This document shows positions 19,329 to 29,889 of a stretch of DNA of 64,000 nucleotides, piece by piece (the first letter of the stretch is position 1; the number at the start of each line of letters is the position of its first letter). The DNA comes from Pseudo-nitzschia pungens (lineage: Eukaryota > Bacillariophyta > Bacillariophyceae > Bacillariales > Bacillariaceae): positions 7,971,001-8,035,000 of the forward strand of contig CM074758.1 in the NCBI GenBank assembly GCA_037355855.1. The letters run 5' to 3'. A model generated the notes under the pieces. It worked only from the letters and a program-made list of their open reading frames with translations. It was not told the origin of the DNA and made no database searches. The translations under genes were made by a program, and so were the position numbers.

Positions 19329-22123
19329 GTTGAACCAGATTATAGTTGATTCTTCTTCGTTGTCTGCTTCTCATGCAGGAGGTGAAACAGAGAAGCAGGA
19401 GAAAGAAGAAGAGTGAGGAAAGCAAAGATTTTTCTCGCTTCCCAGCGACTAATGTTAGGAAAAGTACTACATTCAACCAGCAGGCAATTTCCAACTTCTA
19501 AAAACGTACACCGTCATTCTCAGAAAGACTGAACGATGAAGAATGTGGTTGATTGATAATCTATTTTCCCTCTAGGTTTTTCAGTTCAGCAACGTCTTTT
19601 CTTCGAAACAAAAAAGTGAAAGAATGAATATCAATCGCCATCAACCGGGGAAAGAAAAGTAATAGTGTTTCAAAAGTGTGAAGGCGGGAATGGCACGATA
19701 ACAAGTAAATGAATGATGTTGGGCAAGACACAGGTCACCGCAACTGCAGGATGCGGGTGGGGACACGCCCGCACCACCACGCGCACCACCTGTGAACTTG
19801 CCGCGCGCGCCGTGACGAGCACTACGACGTATGTGAGGAAGGTCCCAATGGTAGGTAGGTAAGTGTCACGAGAGGGCCGACAGCGCGCGTACCGTAGACG
19901 GGCACAACGCGGTGCCCGCACAAGGTACGCAGCCGCTATCGGGCACGGAGGTGCGGGACGATGCCTTCCCCATCTGTTCACCTCATTGTCCCTTGGCCAA
20001 CACCAAGCCGACGACAATGAGGAGTGCTGTTCCCTGTGGGAGCGGATCAACAAAACTCCCGCCCGCCCACCCGGCAAGGACTCTCTGTGCACTGTACTAA
20101 CCCTACATACCCCTACTACATAGGGGTCCCACCCCGATTAGGGTTCGGGTTAGTGACTAGATAGCTACCGCGCACACGCGCGCGCACGCTATACCACACA
20201 TTCGCCTAAAGCTTCGTCAATCCGCCATCACTACAGAATAGACATAGTGTGTACCGCGTATGACCTAGTATAGACAAATGTGAGCACAGAGTACGTGCAC
20301 TCCGAAGTTGACGTACACCCGAGACGGCGCCGGGGTATCCCATAGGATACACCTTAATTAAAATCTTTTTTCACCTCATCACAAGCAGGGGTCATGATCA
20401 CAAGCAGATCACAAGTAAAATGGTAAGGTTTTAATCTCACAGTATCTTACGCGTATACGTAACACGTAGTGCTTTCGTACTCTTCATACGTACGTACTGC
20501 AGAGCTAGGCATCCGGTTCGGGTTCAAAATCATACCGTAATTACTAATTACCGTACCGTACGTGAACATAACCCGAGGGTAAGTTAGCACCCTTAACCCT
20601 GTAGCATACAACATCGTATCGATTCGGTCCCGGATGCTACGGTAACCTTAACCTTACCTGGTAATTTACAGTAACTTACCTGGTACGCGTAAGGTTACTG
20701 TTCTGTAGATTGCTACTACTAATAGTTAAGGATACCGGTAGGGTACAAGTATGTAGCTCATAGATCCCTACGGTACACAGGGACCCAGCACCCTCTCAAG
20801 CATCCCTCATAGTAAGTTGATATTGCTCGTCAACAAGAGAGAGAACAGCAAGATCAGCAATAACAGCACCACGCCGAGTGCTGGTGGCAAACAGTGAGTC
20901 TACAGAGGGATACTGTTCAAGGGCTACTACTACACACAGTCAGATACTAAAAGATACACCACTTTCTCTGTAGCTGCTTTGTTAGCCTGCCAACCTACCA
21001 TGTCTATTAGTCAGTATACCTATACATAGGACCACACCAGGTCCCATAGCTCAGATCAGTAGTTGCTGACCAGTTGAGACAGTGCCCTGGAATTGGGCAT
21101 AACAGATTCCCGTATCATACAGCACTATACCGTAGTGTATGCTGTAGGGCTGTATTATTCAATTGTGTGCATGCTTGCTTGCTATGTTTGGATGCTACAC
21201 GCTCTTGCTAACTGCAGGGCCAGGTATATGGTTCCAGTACATATCATACATAGTGGCTGTACCCCATTGTAGTACCATTGGTACTGTAGTGTGTAGCTTG
21301 TAGCTACAGCATCCTTCACCCTGCAGCACCATGCTACGGTATGCTAAGGGTGCTACAGCTAGGTATCTGGAAATGGTACAAAATCCTGCACAAGGACCCA
21401 GTACCCTAGCTGATAGCCTCCTCATAGCAGCCTGTTGCAGCATCTTGCTAAGCCTGTTGCTAAGCCTGCTGCTTAGCAACCAGTCTAGCACCCAGTAGAC
21501 TGTTACTGGGAACTAAGATATGTACCTCTGGTACAGATCCCTACACAGAGACCCAGCATCATACTTCGTATCCTCCAGCACCATAATGGATACCTTTACA
21601 ATAGCACCATACCTTAGCACCACAGCTCTTTGAATATTTCAAAAAGCACTTTGAACTTCAAACAGGTAACCTTACTTAGAACTGTTGTGGAGAATTCACA
21701 AGAATATTGGATTGGAAATGTAGCATGTCGGTGTGGATCTTCTCAGATAGAGGTTATAATGTGACTGGAAACCAAGAAAGAGTTGGGATCATTGGAGGAG
21801 ATCTAGCAGCTCAATTTTGTAGAAAACTTTATTCTAATGAGGTGCAACAGCACTCCAGTTATCTTCAACACCATTTTGCAGTCAGACAACAAATACATCT
21901 CAATTCTCCCAACAATGAAACAAAAGGACCCGCATCATGATGCCCCTGGATTCGTCCAAAATGACCCCAAGAGGGGGCCACATGCCTCTACCAAGAGTTG
22001 CTGAATGTCACAAAAGCTAACCTAGGAGGACAGCCTCTTCATACTATGAAAAGACTTCAATTTTAAACGGAATATGTAATTGATTCCTCCGCAAAACAAA
22101 ACAATGAGGTTGGCTCCCGAATT
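19329..22123. other. Intergenic DNA between the two host genes
   Basis: No supported gene. 19,690-20,100 is GC-rich with CpG-rich patches. 20,400-20,720 is rich in GTAC/TTAC words, including GTAAGGTTAC at 20,689-20,698. A hairpin GTTGCTAAG-CTTAGCAAC lies at 21,456-21,480. 20,818-20,960 belongs to a dispersed repeat. The open frame at 21,707-21,940 is unrecognised and could be a degraded element. Promoters of the - strand gene ending at 19,328 should lie in its first few hundred bases, but no motif is clear. Confidence 0.45.
20818..20960 (+). repeat. Dispersed repeat shared with 7,300-7,470
   Basis: In inverted orientation 7,300-7,470 shares CAGCAA, AACAGCA, GAGTGCTGG, GAGTCTACAG, GGGAT, GTTCAAG, ACACACAGTCAGATACTA (with minor changes). 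In one frame both copies give similar short peptides around a stop, which suggests decayed coding sequence of an unidentified element. Confidence 0.5.
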
Positions 22124-23533
22124 TCAAATTTTTCTGCCGCTTTCATTCGTTTTTTTTAGCCCAATTTCATCGAAGAGAGCATAAGCTGGAACACGTGATT
22201 TCAAAGATTGCCAGGCCGAATCATCAAATACCAGTCCCTGTTCGTCAACATTTTTGCTATCCATCGGTAGATCTTCGCCAGCTAGAGAAGCAGCTAAAGC
22301 TTCCTCTACCAATTTCAACGCTTCTCTCGCCGCATCTTGTTGTTCGGGAGTTTCGGCAACCTCATCGGATCTCCCTCTCTTTTTTTTGGCAACATATTCT
22401 TTGTGAGATTTTGTATGAAAGTGGTGGAGAACGACAACATCCATTGGTTGGTCCTCGTTGAACGGGCCACTCACGGACTTTCCATTGGAATCATGAACCG
22501 TAGACCCTTCCTTCACGGCAGCAAAATTGTGCGGATTCGTCAAGAGAAATTCTTCGACGTCTGCTAACCTTACAATGGATTTGACGTGAGTGTTAACAGG
22601 ATTGTCAAAGGCCAGGTGGTACTGAAACCGCCTAGTAACTGGTTCGAGTGCCTGCAAGTTCCATCCATTCGACTCGAAAAGAAGCCAGTTCACGACCAGC
22701 GCCCCCCGGTTGCAGTGCTCCTCCAGCATATCTGCTACGTGTTCGTGTTTTTTGAGGACCAAATATTCGTCAGCATCGAAAAATGCTGCCCATTCATACT
22801 CTCCTGTCTCGGCTAGTTTCTCTCCACAATCAAAATACGCCGGCATTTGTTTTAAATCTCCTGGAAAATGTATAACCTCAACATGATCTCCTTTGAGCTT
22901 TCCCCATTGCTTCATTTCGAAATTTTTGGTGTTGTCATAGATCCAAAATTTTTCAAATCCCAAGGCATGGTGGTAGTCCACGAATTCGTCCAAATATACT
23001 TCTTCGTTGATAACAATCATACACATTGCTGCTTTTTTGGTTGTCGTTTTTGCTGTTGCTCTTGTTACTGTCGCAGTGGTTGGCGCTGTAGTTGGCGCTG
23101 TGGTTGGCGCTGTGGTTGGCGCTGTGGTTGGCGCTGTGGTTGGCGCTGTGGTTGATGCTGTGGTTGATGCTGTGGTTGGCGCTGTGGTTGATGCTGTGGT
23201 TGATGCTGTAGTTGGCGCTGCTGTTGATGTTGACGAGAGGTTTGACGTCGGTGCTTTCGTTGGTGATGCTAATCGCACCTTTCTGGGCGCGGGTGATTTC
23301 GATTTCACCTCTTTCGAAAAAGAACTTTCATCAATGGATCGCAATTTCCTAAAAATCGGCAACGTTTCTGTCACTGAGAAAATGAGCGTGAAAGCAAATG
23401 CCACTGCAAGTTTTGTATTCAAACCAGTTCCTACCATGGTTCCGTTTGACCTTCTAATGATGCTCTGTACTCTCACACTTGATTGAATAATTTCATGACG
23501 TTTCGTTGGTTGGTTGATAAATAATGCCAACAA
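22124..23533 (-). CDS. GT92/DUF23-like glycosyltransferase, type II membrane protein
   Basis: 469 residues, single exon. A short cytoplasmic N-terminus precedes a membrane segment at about residues 38-58 (L-A-V-A-F-A-F-T-L-I-F). The initiator could instead be Met33, just before that segment. A Thr/Ala/Pro stalk (about 90-155; a 12-bp DNA repeat) would hold the catalytic domain in the Golgi lumen. The domain opens with A-M-C-M-I-V-I-N-E-E near 167, then F-W-I-Y-D-N, and has a D-x-D metal/nucleotide-sugar motif in F-F-D-A-D-E-Y near 252. H-H-F-H-T-K-S and K-K-R-G-R lie further on. These motifs match GT92 (DUF23)/Glyco_tranf_2_4 proteins, which add sugars to protein or glycan acceptors; donor and acceptor cannot be read from sequence. 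I see no lesion. Confidence 0.85.
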   Translation of the reverse strand: MLALFINQPTKRHEIIQSSVRVQSIIRRSNGTMVGTGLNTKLAVAFAFTLIFSVTETLPIFRKLRSIDESSFSKEVKSKSPAPRKVRLASPTKAPTSNLSSTSTAAPTTASTTASTTAPTTASTTASTTAPTTAPTTAPTTAPTTAPTTAPTTATVTRATAKTTTKKAAMCMIVINEEVYLDEFVDYHHALGFEKFWIYDNTKNFEMKQWGKLKGDHVEVIHFPGDLKQMPAYFDCGEKLAETGEYEWAAFFDADEYLVLKKHEHVADMLEEHCNRGALVVNWLLFESNGWNLQALEPVTRRFQYHLAFDNPVNTHVKSIVRLADVEEFLLTNPHNFAAVKEGSTVHDSNGKSVSGPFNEDQPMDVVVLHHFHTKSHKEYVAKKKRGRSDEVAETPEQQDAAREALKLVEEALAASLAGEDLPMDSKNVDEQGLVFDDSAWQSLKSRVPAYALFDEIGLKKTNESGRKI

Positions 23534-24544
23534 AGTGTGAACATGAAAATGTTTTCGCTAGGATTTTCAATGATTCAACGAAAATTCGTAACGGTAGGAA
23601 GTGCATTAATTTGTGCATTGGTAACAAAAAAAATGATTCTCTCTTGTTGTTTTTTTACAAGACGAATGAAGGTTGTCCGTTCGGACTCTTTGCTACTGAG
23701 TAACCTTACTAGTATTTGGTAAACTTTTACGTCATTGTGTCTTTTCGTCGAGAAAGACGAAAAATAAAGCGCGCCGAGCTTAAAAGCCGTCCGTACGTAA
23801 GGTTACTGCACGAAGTCCACAAAAATTTTACGTAAGATTACCGTAATTACAACGGAATTGCTACTACAAAGTTCTTATCAGCTGTCCCCGGGTTCTACGT
23901 CCCTGACTACTAATTTCTACTGAAACCCGGGGACAGCTGATAGGAATTCTGTAGTACTGTAACCGGGTCTTAAGTTTCAGTAGAAGTTGTCAGCATGGAT
24001 CGTAAAACTGGGGGACAGCTAATAGACATCACAGAGTAATTACACCAAAAAAGTGACAAAGTGTTCCCCTACGGTACCATACCGTGGGAGCAAATATCTC
24101 TCCTAAGGAGTGGAAACATCTTTTAATTGTATGTTATTTTTTCTAAAGAGTGCGTCTACTGTAATAAATAACTGATTTTGGACATGGGTCGAAAATTATC
24201 AGCTCTAAGTTTTTCATTCCTACGCACTAATTTATTTTTTCATTTATTTTTTCATTCCTACACACTAATTTTTTCATTCCTACCCACTGATTTTGTCAGC
24301 CTCCAAGCTTGACATTTTCAGACCCTTGGCTCGCAATATCTCAGCCTCCATGGATATAATTTTTCATGCTTCGTCCTTATACTTTCTCATGCTCGGTTCT
24401 CATATTTTTCAAGGTCTATCTTCATTATATCTCAGCACGGAGCAATCTTCCACGCTAAGAATCACATAATAACGTTACACTATTATTGAGGTTGAGAACC
24501 ACTAGTATTCTGACTAATACCAAATACTGTATTGGTACAAACTG
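23534..24544. other. Intergenic DNA upstream of the glycosyltransferase gene
   Basis: No gene supported. It contains GTAACCTTAC (23,700-23,709), GTAAGGTTAC (23,797-23,806), a foldback (23,861-23,957) and a roughly 30-bp unit (TTTTTCATTCCTAC, then ACTAATTT) repeated three times at 24,210-24,295. Confidence 0.5.
23861..23957. repeat. Foldback with 19-bp perfect stem
   Basis: TATCAGCTGTCCCCGGGTT (23,876-23,894) is the exact complement of 23,924-23,942. Weaker pairing extends outwards through TACTACA/TGTAGTA. A partial third copy of one arm (GGGGACAGCTAATAG) follows near 24,012. This is a small foldback or MITE remnant. Confidence 0.8.
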
Positions 24545-24672
24545 GATTTCAGTTGCCGTCGTATTGCGTTTCAGTTACCGTCGCATTGTATTTTGGTGGC
24601 CGTTGCATCCTATGTCAGTTGCCGTTGGATTGTATTGCTGTTGCATCTTATTTCAGTTACAATTGCATCCTA
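24545..24672 (+). repeat. Minisatellite (CAGTTGCCGTCGCATTGTATTT-type), left part
   Basis: Units of about 22-24 bp built on TTTCAGTTGCCGT and GCAT(TC)(CG)TA. The array is interrupted by the non-autonomous element and continues at 26,881. Confidence 0.75.
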
Positions 24673-26880
24673 CAATTTGCGCGAAGCGCATTTTGTCCGA
24701 CGTTCCGATGTTCCAGTACTAAAAATACGTAGATTTCTACACAACTTTACCATGCGATATCTCGCTCCCTTATACACCCCCAATCACAACCCCAGGACCT
24801 ACATGTATTAACCAAGACCTGCGCTCTTCGTTTCTGCTATCGGTTCAGTTGCTGGATGCTTCGTTTGGTTGCTTTGGTTGCCAATTCACCACTCGGCCGA
24901 TCGAGCAGCAGCAGCAGCAGCAAACCGACACATAATTTTCTACAGCACTTCCAGTACAGATTCTACCGTACAGCAAAACCGACAACAACAACGTTGTATT
25001 TCTGCTTCGATCTGTTTCCCAGCTCCATTCCAAGGCCCTTAAGTATATCTTATACTTAATGTTCTACACTGTTTCCAAGCTGCTTAAGTGATTCTCACTT
25101 AATGTTCTACATTCTTTGAAGTTCCTTGCTGAGTCCTCTTAAGTCTTTTCAAGTCGAAGTTCACGAACAGCCCCTTCCACTGTAGGAATCTTTTTTTTTT
25201 TTTTTTAAGAAAAAGAAATTCTGTCATCTGTTTTCAAGTCCATTGCCCTGCTGGACCCTAAGTGTTTTCACTTATGGTCCTACTGTTTCTTGACCCAAGC
25301 CCCAAAGCCGCTAAGTACAGTTTGCTTAAGGCTCCACCACCTACATAACCCTCTCAGGTGTACTGTATAAATGTCATCTGTTTCCAAGTCTACTGCCCTG
25401 ATGGACCCTAAGTGTTTTCACTTATGGTCCTACTGTTTCTTGACCCAAGCCCCAAAGCCGCTAAGTACAGCTCGCTTAGGGCTCGACTACCTACATATAC
25501 CTCTCAGATGCATTCTTCAACTGTCATCTGTTTTCAAGTCTACTGCCCTGATGGACCCTAAGTGTTTTCGCTTATGGTCCTACTGTTTCCTGACCCAAGC
25601 CCTAAAGCCACTAAGTACAGTTTGCTTAAGGCTCCCCTACCTACATATACCTCTCAGATGCATTCTTCAACTGTCATCTGTTTTCAAGTCTACTGCCCTG
25701 ATGGACCATAAGTGTTTTCGCTTATGGTCCTACTGTTTCCTTACCCAAGCCCCAAAGCCGCTAAGTACAGCTTGCTTAAGGCTCTCCTACCTACATATAC
25801 CTCTCAGATGCACACTTCAACTGTCATCTGTTTTCAAGTCTACTGCCCTGCTGGACCATAAGTGTTCTCACTTAAGGTCCTACTATTTCCTGACCCAAGC
25901 CCCAAAGCCGCTAAGTACAGCTTGCTTAAGGCTCTCCTATCTACATAACCCTCTCAGATGCACACTTCAACTGTCATCTGTTTTCAAGTCTACTGCCCTG
26001 ATAGTCCATAATTGTTTTTGATTATGGACCTACTGTTTTTATGACCCAAGCCCCAAAGCTGCTAAGTACATGTTACTTAACGCTTCACCACCTACATATA
26101 CCCCTCCAGTTCACAGTACAGCAGATACCTGTTTTCAAGCCTACAGCCCTGATGGTCCATAAGTGTTTTCACTTAAAGGCCCTGTTTCCAAGCTACTACA
26201 GGAGAGCAAGTTCAAGTTCGAACAGAAGGCCAGCTGTTACGAATTTGAATTTGGTAGTAGGCTCCACCGCCTCTACGTGTTTCCGGCTACTACTAAGTTT
26301 CCGGCTACTACTAAGTTCGAACAGGAGGACAGCTGTTCTGAATTTGGTAGTAGGCACTGTACTTTATGTACCATACAGTGGTAAGGAATGTGGTTCGGGA
26401 TGTGTTTGGGGATGACTACTCGCATTACTGGTGATGCTGCAATCCAGCATTCAGAGAGGAGTTTTGCTTTTGTACGCTGACCACTAGCATTACAGATACC
26501 ATGTATCTAGTCAGGGTTTTGCTTGTGTCAGCTGACCACTAGCATTACGGATGCTGCACACCAGCATTGGAGGAACAGTTTTGCTTGTGTCTTTCCCTTT
26601 CACGTTCTTGTTACCCCGTTTCCTGTACGCTTTGCAACAGCAGTGTCTGTTGTGCTCTAGACTGGATCGTTTTTTTTTCCTGTTTCTTACCAAGGTTCGT
26701 TTGCAAAAAAGCCGTCCTTACAACCTGGGGCCTATTCCCCATGGTTGAGGCGGCGCGTCGTTCTACAACTTGGGGCCTAACCTCTCTTCGATTGAGGCGA
26801 CGATAAAGTCTGGTTACAGACTGAGTAGCTTTTAACCACCTTCGGTGGATTTTCCTACTTAAATAAGTATATTATTATTA
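24673..26880 (+). mobile_element. Non-autonomous LINE-partner element, copy 2
   Basis: 2,208 bp, flanked by the 20-bp direct repeat TCAGTTACAATTGCATCCTA (24,653-24,672 and 26,881-26,900). Same layout as copy 1: shared 5' end (here CAATTTGCGCGAAGCGCATT), hairpin-rich leader, six 150-bp units starting about 25,223, and the LINE-like 3' tail ending ATTATTATTA. It differs by small indels, for example a longer T-run at 25,191-25,206 and an extra TTTCCGGCTACTACTAAG near 26,280. It encodes no retrotransposon protein. Confidence 0.9.
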
Positions 26881-27540
26881 TCAGTTACAATTGCATCCTA
26901 TTTCAGTTGCCTTTGCATTGCATTTCAGTTGCCATCGCATCCTATTTCAGTTCCCGTCGCATTCTATCTCAGTTCCCGTTGCATCGCATTTCAGTTGCTG
27001 TCGCATTGTATTTCAGTTGCCTTCATATCCTATTTCAGTTCCCATCACATTCTATCTCAGTTCCCGTTGCATTGTATTTCAGTTGCCTTCACATCCTATT
27101 TCAGTTGCCGTCGCATTCTATTTCAGTTCCCATTGCATTCTATTAGCCATCACATTCTATTTCAGTTCCCGCATCACAGTTCAGTGATTGTTCTTCCCTT
27201 TTAGGAGCAAGCAGGAAATTAAATCCATGGTTAGAAGTGAACTCCATGATTAATAACCCAATCTTGATGCAGTTCACTCACTGTCGCATTGTATTTCAGT
27301 TGCTGTCACATCCTATTTCAGTTGCCGTCGCATTCTATTTGCCGTCACATTCTATTTCAGTTCCTGCATCACAGTTCAGTGATTGTTCTTCCCTTTTAGG
27401 AGCAGGCAGGAAATTAAATCCATGGTTAGAAGTGAACTCAATGATCAATAACCCAATCTTGATGCAGTTCACTCACCGTCGCATTGTATTTCAGTTGCCG
27501 TCACATTGTACTGTATTTCAGTTCAGTTGCAAAAACTTAT
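26881..27540 (+). repeat. Minisatellite, right part, with a 193-bp internal duplication
   Basis: Continuation of the array at 24,545. Superimposed is a longer tandem duplication: 27,177-27,303 and 27,370-27,498 share CACAGTTCAGTGATTGTTCT, then TTTTAGGAGCA, AATCCATGGTTAGAAGTGAA and CCAATCTTGATGCAGTTCAC. Open frames here follow the repeat period and are not called as genes. Confidence 0.8.
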
Positions 27541-27730
27541 GTGAAGTTTGGCACATGCATTTTATGTGTATTTTTTGTGCATAAGGCTTACTTGTATGCT
27601 GTGTCTTGGAATTATTTACTACAGAAGTACTAGTAGTATTACAAGCCTGCCCTCACCCACTTCTTGGAGTCCTCCCCGCCGCGCCATAATTTTTGACTAC
27701 ATTTATGTAAGGTTAATTACTACTACCGGT

Positions 27731-27789
27731 AATTTAGTTTCACCTTTGGTGATTAAAGTTATTTAAATACGTATATTATTATTATTATA
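27731..27789 (+). mobile_element. LINE 3' tail fragment
   Basis: 59 bp matching the last part of the LINE 3' UTR at 60,142-60,195: AATTTAGTTTCACCTTTGGT, then GATTAAAGTTATTTAAATAC and GTATATTATTATTATTAT. It is either a severely 5'-truncated LINE insertion or the left edge of a composite (27,731-29,757). Confidence 0.75.
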
Positions 27790-28136
27790 TTTACCAAAAA
27801 ACGTTCGTGGGTCAGATACTTTCGTGCTGTGTCAGATACATGCGCGTGCGCGCTTTAAAAAAGCAGTATTTAATAATATCTGATCAATACTCCTTCAATT
27901 AATAAGTACACTTATTGATTACTGTATCAGCGTATAATTAGTACGAGTTAATAGGGACTTCTTATTTCGTACGAAGTAGTGTTTTGATAAGAGACAAGAG
28001 GCATGCGCGAGTTCAGAGTTAGGACATACAAGAAACAAACTATTCACTCTAGAAACAAACACTGTTTCTACTACAACTCCAACGGGGGGGGGCAAACAGC
28101 AACAAAAATAGCGAACACATAAATTTCGATTGGGGA

Positions 28137-28980
28137 CAGCAAGCAGCAAGCAGCAAGCAGCAAGCAACGCGTCGATAATACAGGGGGGGGGACAGCAAGC
28201 AGCAGCAACGCGTCGAAAATACAGGGACAGCAAGCAGCAGCAAGCAGCAACGCGTCGATAATACAGGGGGGACAGCAAGCAGCAGCAAGCAGCAACGCGT
28301 CGATAATACAGGGGGGACAGCAAGCAGCAAGCAACGCGTCGATAATACAGGGGGGACAGCAAGCAGCAGCAAGCAGCAACGCGTCGATAATACAGGGGGG
28401 ACAGGAAGCAGCAGCAAGCAGCAACGCGTCGATAATACAGGGGGGACAGCAAGCAGCAAGCAACGCGTCGATAATACAGGGGGGACAGCAAGCAGCAACG
28501 CGTCGATAATACAGGGGGGACAGCAAGCAGCAAGCAACGCGTCGATAATACAGGGGGGACAGCAAGCAGCAGCAAGCAGCAACGCGTCGATAATACAGGG
28601 GGGACAGGAAGCAGCAGCAAGCAGCAACGCGTCGATAATACAGGGGGGACAGCAAGCAGCAAGCAACGCGTCGATAATACAGGGGGGACAGCAAGCAGCA
28701 ACGCGTCGATAATACAGGGGGGACAGCAAGCAGCAAACAGCAAGCAACGCGTCGATAATACAGGGGGGACAGCAAGCAGCAAGCAGCAACCAACGCGTCC
28801 ATAATACAGGGGGGACAGCAAGCAGCAAACAGCAACCAACGCGTCGATAATACAGGGGGGACAGCAAGCAGCAACAAGCAGCAACGTGTCAATAATACAG
28901 GGGACAGCAAACAGCAACGCGTCAATAATACAGGGGACAGCAACGCGTTGATAATACAGGGGACAGCAAAAGCATTACAA
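28137..28980 (+). repeat. G-run minisatellite (ACGCGTCGATAATACAG + G run)
   Basis: About 20 units, mostly 39 or 45 bp, each with ACGCGTCGATAATACAG, a run of four to nine G, ACAGCAAGCAGC and variable AGC spacers. Unit lengths are multiples of three, which keeps several frames open on both strands for 270-330 codons. The - strand products are runs of Cys-Cys-Pro-Pro-Cys-Ile-Ile-Asp and I do not call them genes. Regular G runs could form quadruplexes. Confidence 0.85.
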
Positions 28981-29170
28981 CGCTGCTGACCAGAAGCAAT
29001 TCTCAAGACTCAAATATATAATGGAGTTTGTGAAGGGTCGAGTTGCTGCCGGGGAATCATTGGATGCAGTGCTGAAAGAAGGGGATCAGTTCATGGCAAC
29101 CACCAATAAGAAGACTCTTTCAACGCTCGGTGCGACACACCAACCAAATTCTTCAAACAATATAACATAG
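28973..29170 (+). pseudogene. Short coding remnant of unknown type
   Basis: Directly after the minisatellite a frame of 65 codons has normal amino-acid composition, with F-S-R-L-K-Y-I-M-E-F-V-K-G-R-V-A-A-G-E-S-L-D-A-V near its start, and ends at TAG (29,168-29,170). The first ATG is at 29,021 (49 codons). It reads like the C-terminus of a once longer protein whose upstream part has been replaced by the repeat. Family not recognised. Confidence 0.4.
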
Positions 29171-29889
29171 TTCAAAGTTCAAACAATTTAACATTGTTCT
29201 TGCTGGAGATGAAGGGGAGAGTTTTGTTGTGGTCGCAGCGTTTTTGGCGTTTCGTTTCCGCGTTGCGGCGTTTCGGCGTTTTGCTTGTTTGGGCGTTTGC
29301 TTGTTTCGTTTCGGCGCTTGTTTCCTTCTTGTTTGTTGGAGGTTTGCTTGCTGGAGACAAAGGGGAGTGTTTTTGTTGAGGGTAATGGGTGTTTTTAGCT
29401 GCTGTACTTGTTGTGGTTGTTGTTGTTGTTGTTGTTGTTGTTGTCGAATCGAAATTTATGTGTTTCTTTTTAAACAGTGTTTGTTTCTTACTACATATGG
29501 AGTTGTTTGTTTCTTAATACATAAGGAGTTTGTTTCTGTGTCAGAAAGTTTGTTTCTTTGAAAGTATTCTTCTCACAAGCACCTCAAGGCCGTGCGATCG
29601 TGCGTATTATGGTTGAATTTGATTGGTTAATAATTAGTCCCAAGCACTTACGATATTGTGTCAGAGAAAGGGATCGTAAGGATTAAAACTGCACGCAAAT
29701 CGTTAAGAGAGGTGTCAGATACTGTTTATATATACTAATAATAATCTCTTATTATTATTACTGCTACCGGTAATCTTACCTAAATGTTGGAAAAGAATAC
29801 TCCAAAAACTGGCATGCAACAAGGAAAAAGGACAGACACCAGTTTTTGCAAATCAGCAAATAGACACTAGTAAATACACTAGTAACAGT

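Larger units (their letters stand above)
27790..29757. mobile_element. Unclassified composite element with inverted subterminal repeats
   Basis: 28,000-28,130 and 29,445-29,540 are imperfect inverted repeats (AATCGAAATTTATGTGTT, AACAGTGTTTGTTTCT, GGAGTTGT). GTGTCAGATAC occurs near both ends (27,819 and 29,712). Between them lie a G-rich minisatellite and a short coding remnant. A near-identical 16-bp string, TTACT[AG]CTACCGGTAA, occurs at 27,717-27,732 and 29,757-29,772, a possible target duplication. The class is not recognised. Confidence 0.4.

Noticed and set aside
20095..20160. Telomere-like CCCTAA/TTAGGG words
   Set aside because: Isolated single words without a tandem array.
21707..21940. 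77-codon open frame as a host gene
   Set aside because: No recognisable domain, no supporting context and isolated; possibly a decayed element fragment.
27919..29006. Three overlapping 270-330-codon Cys/Pro/Leu-rich frames on -
   Set aside because: They are translations of the G-run minisatellite in all three - frames.
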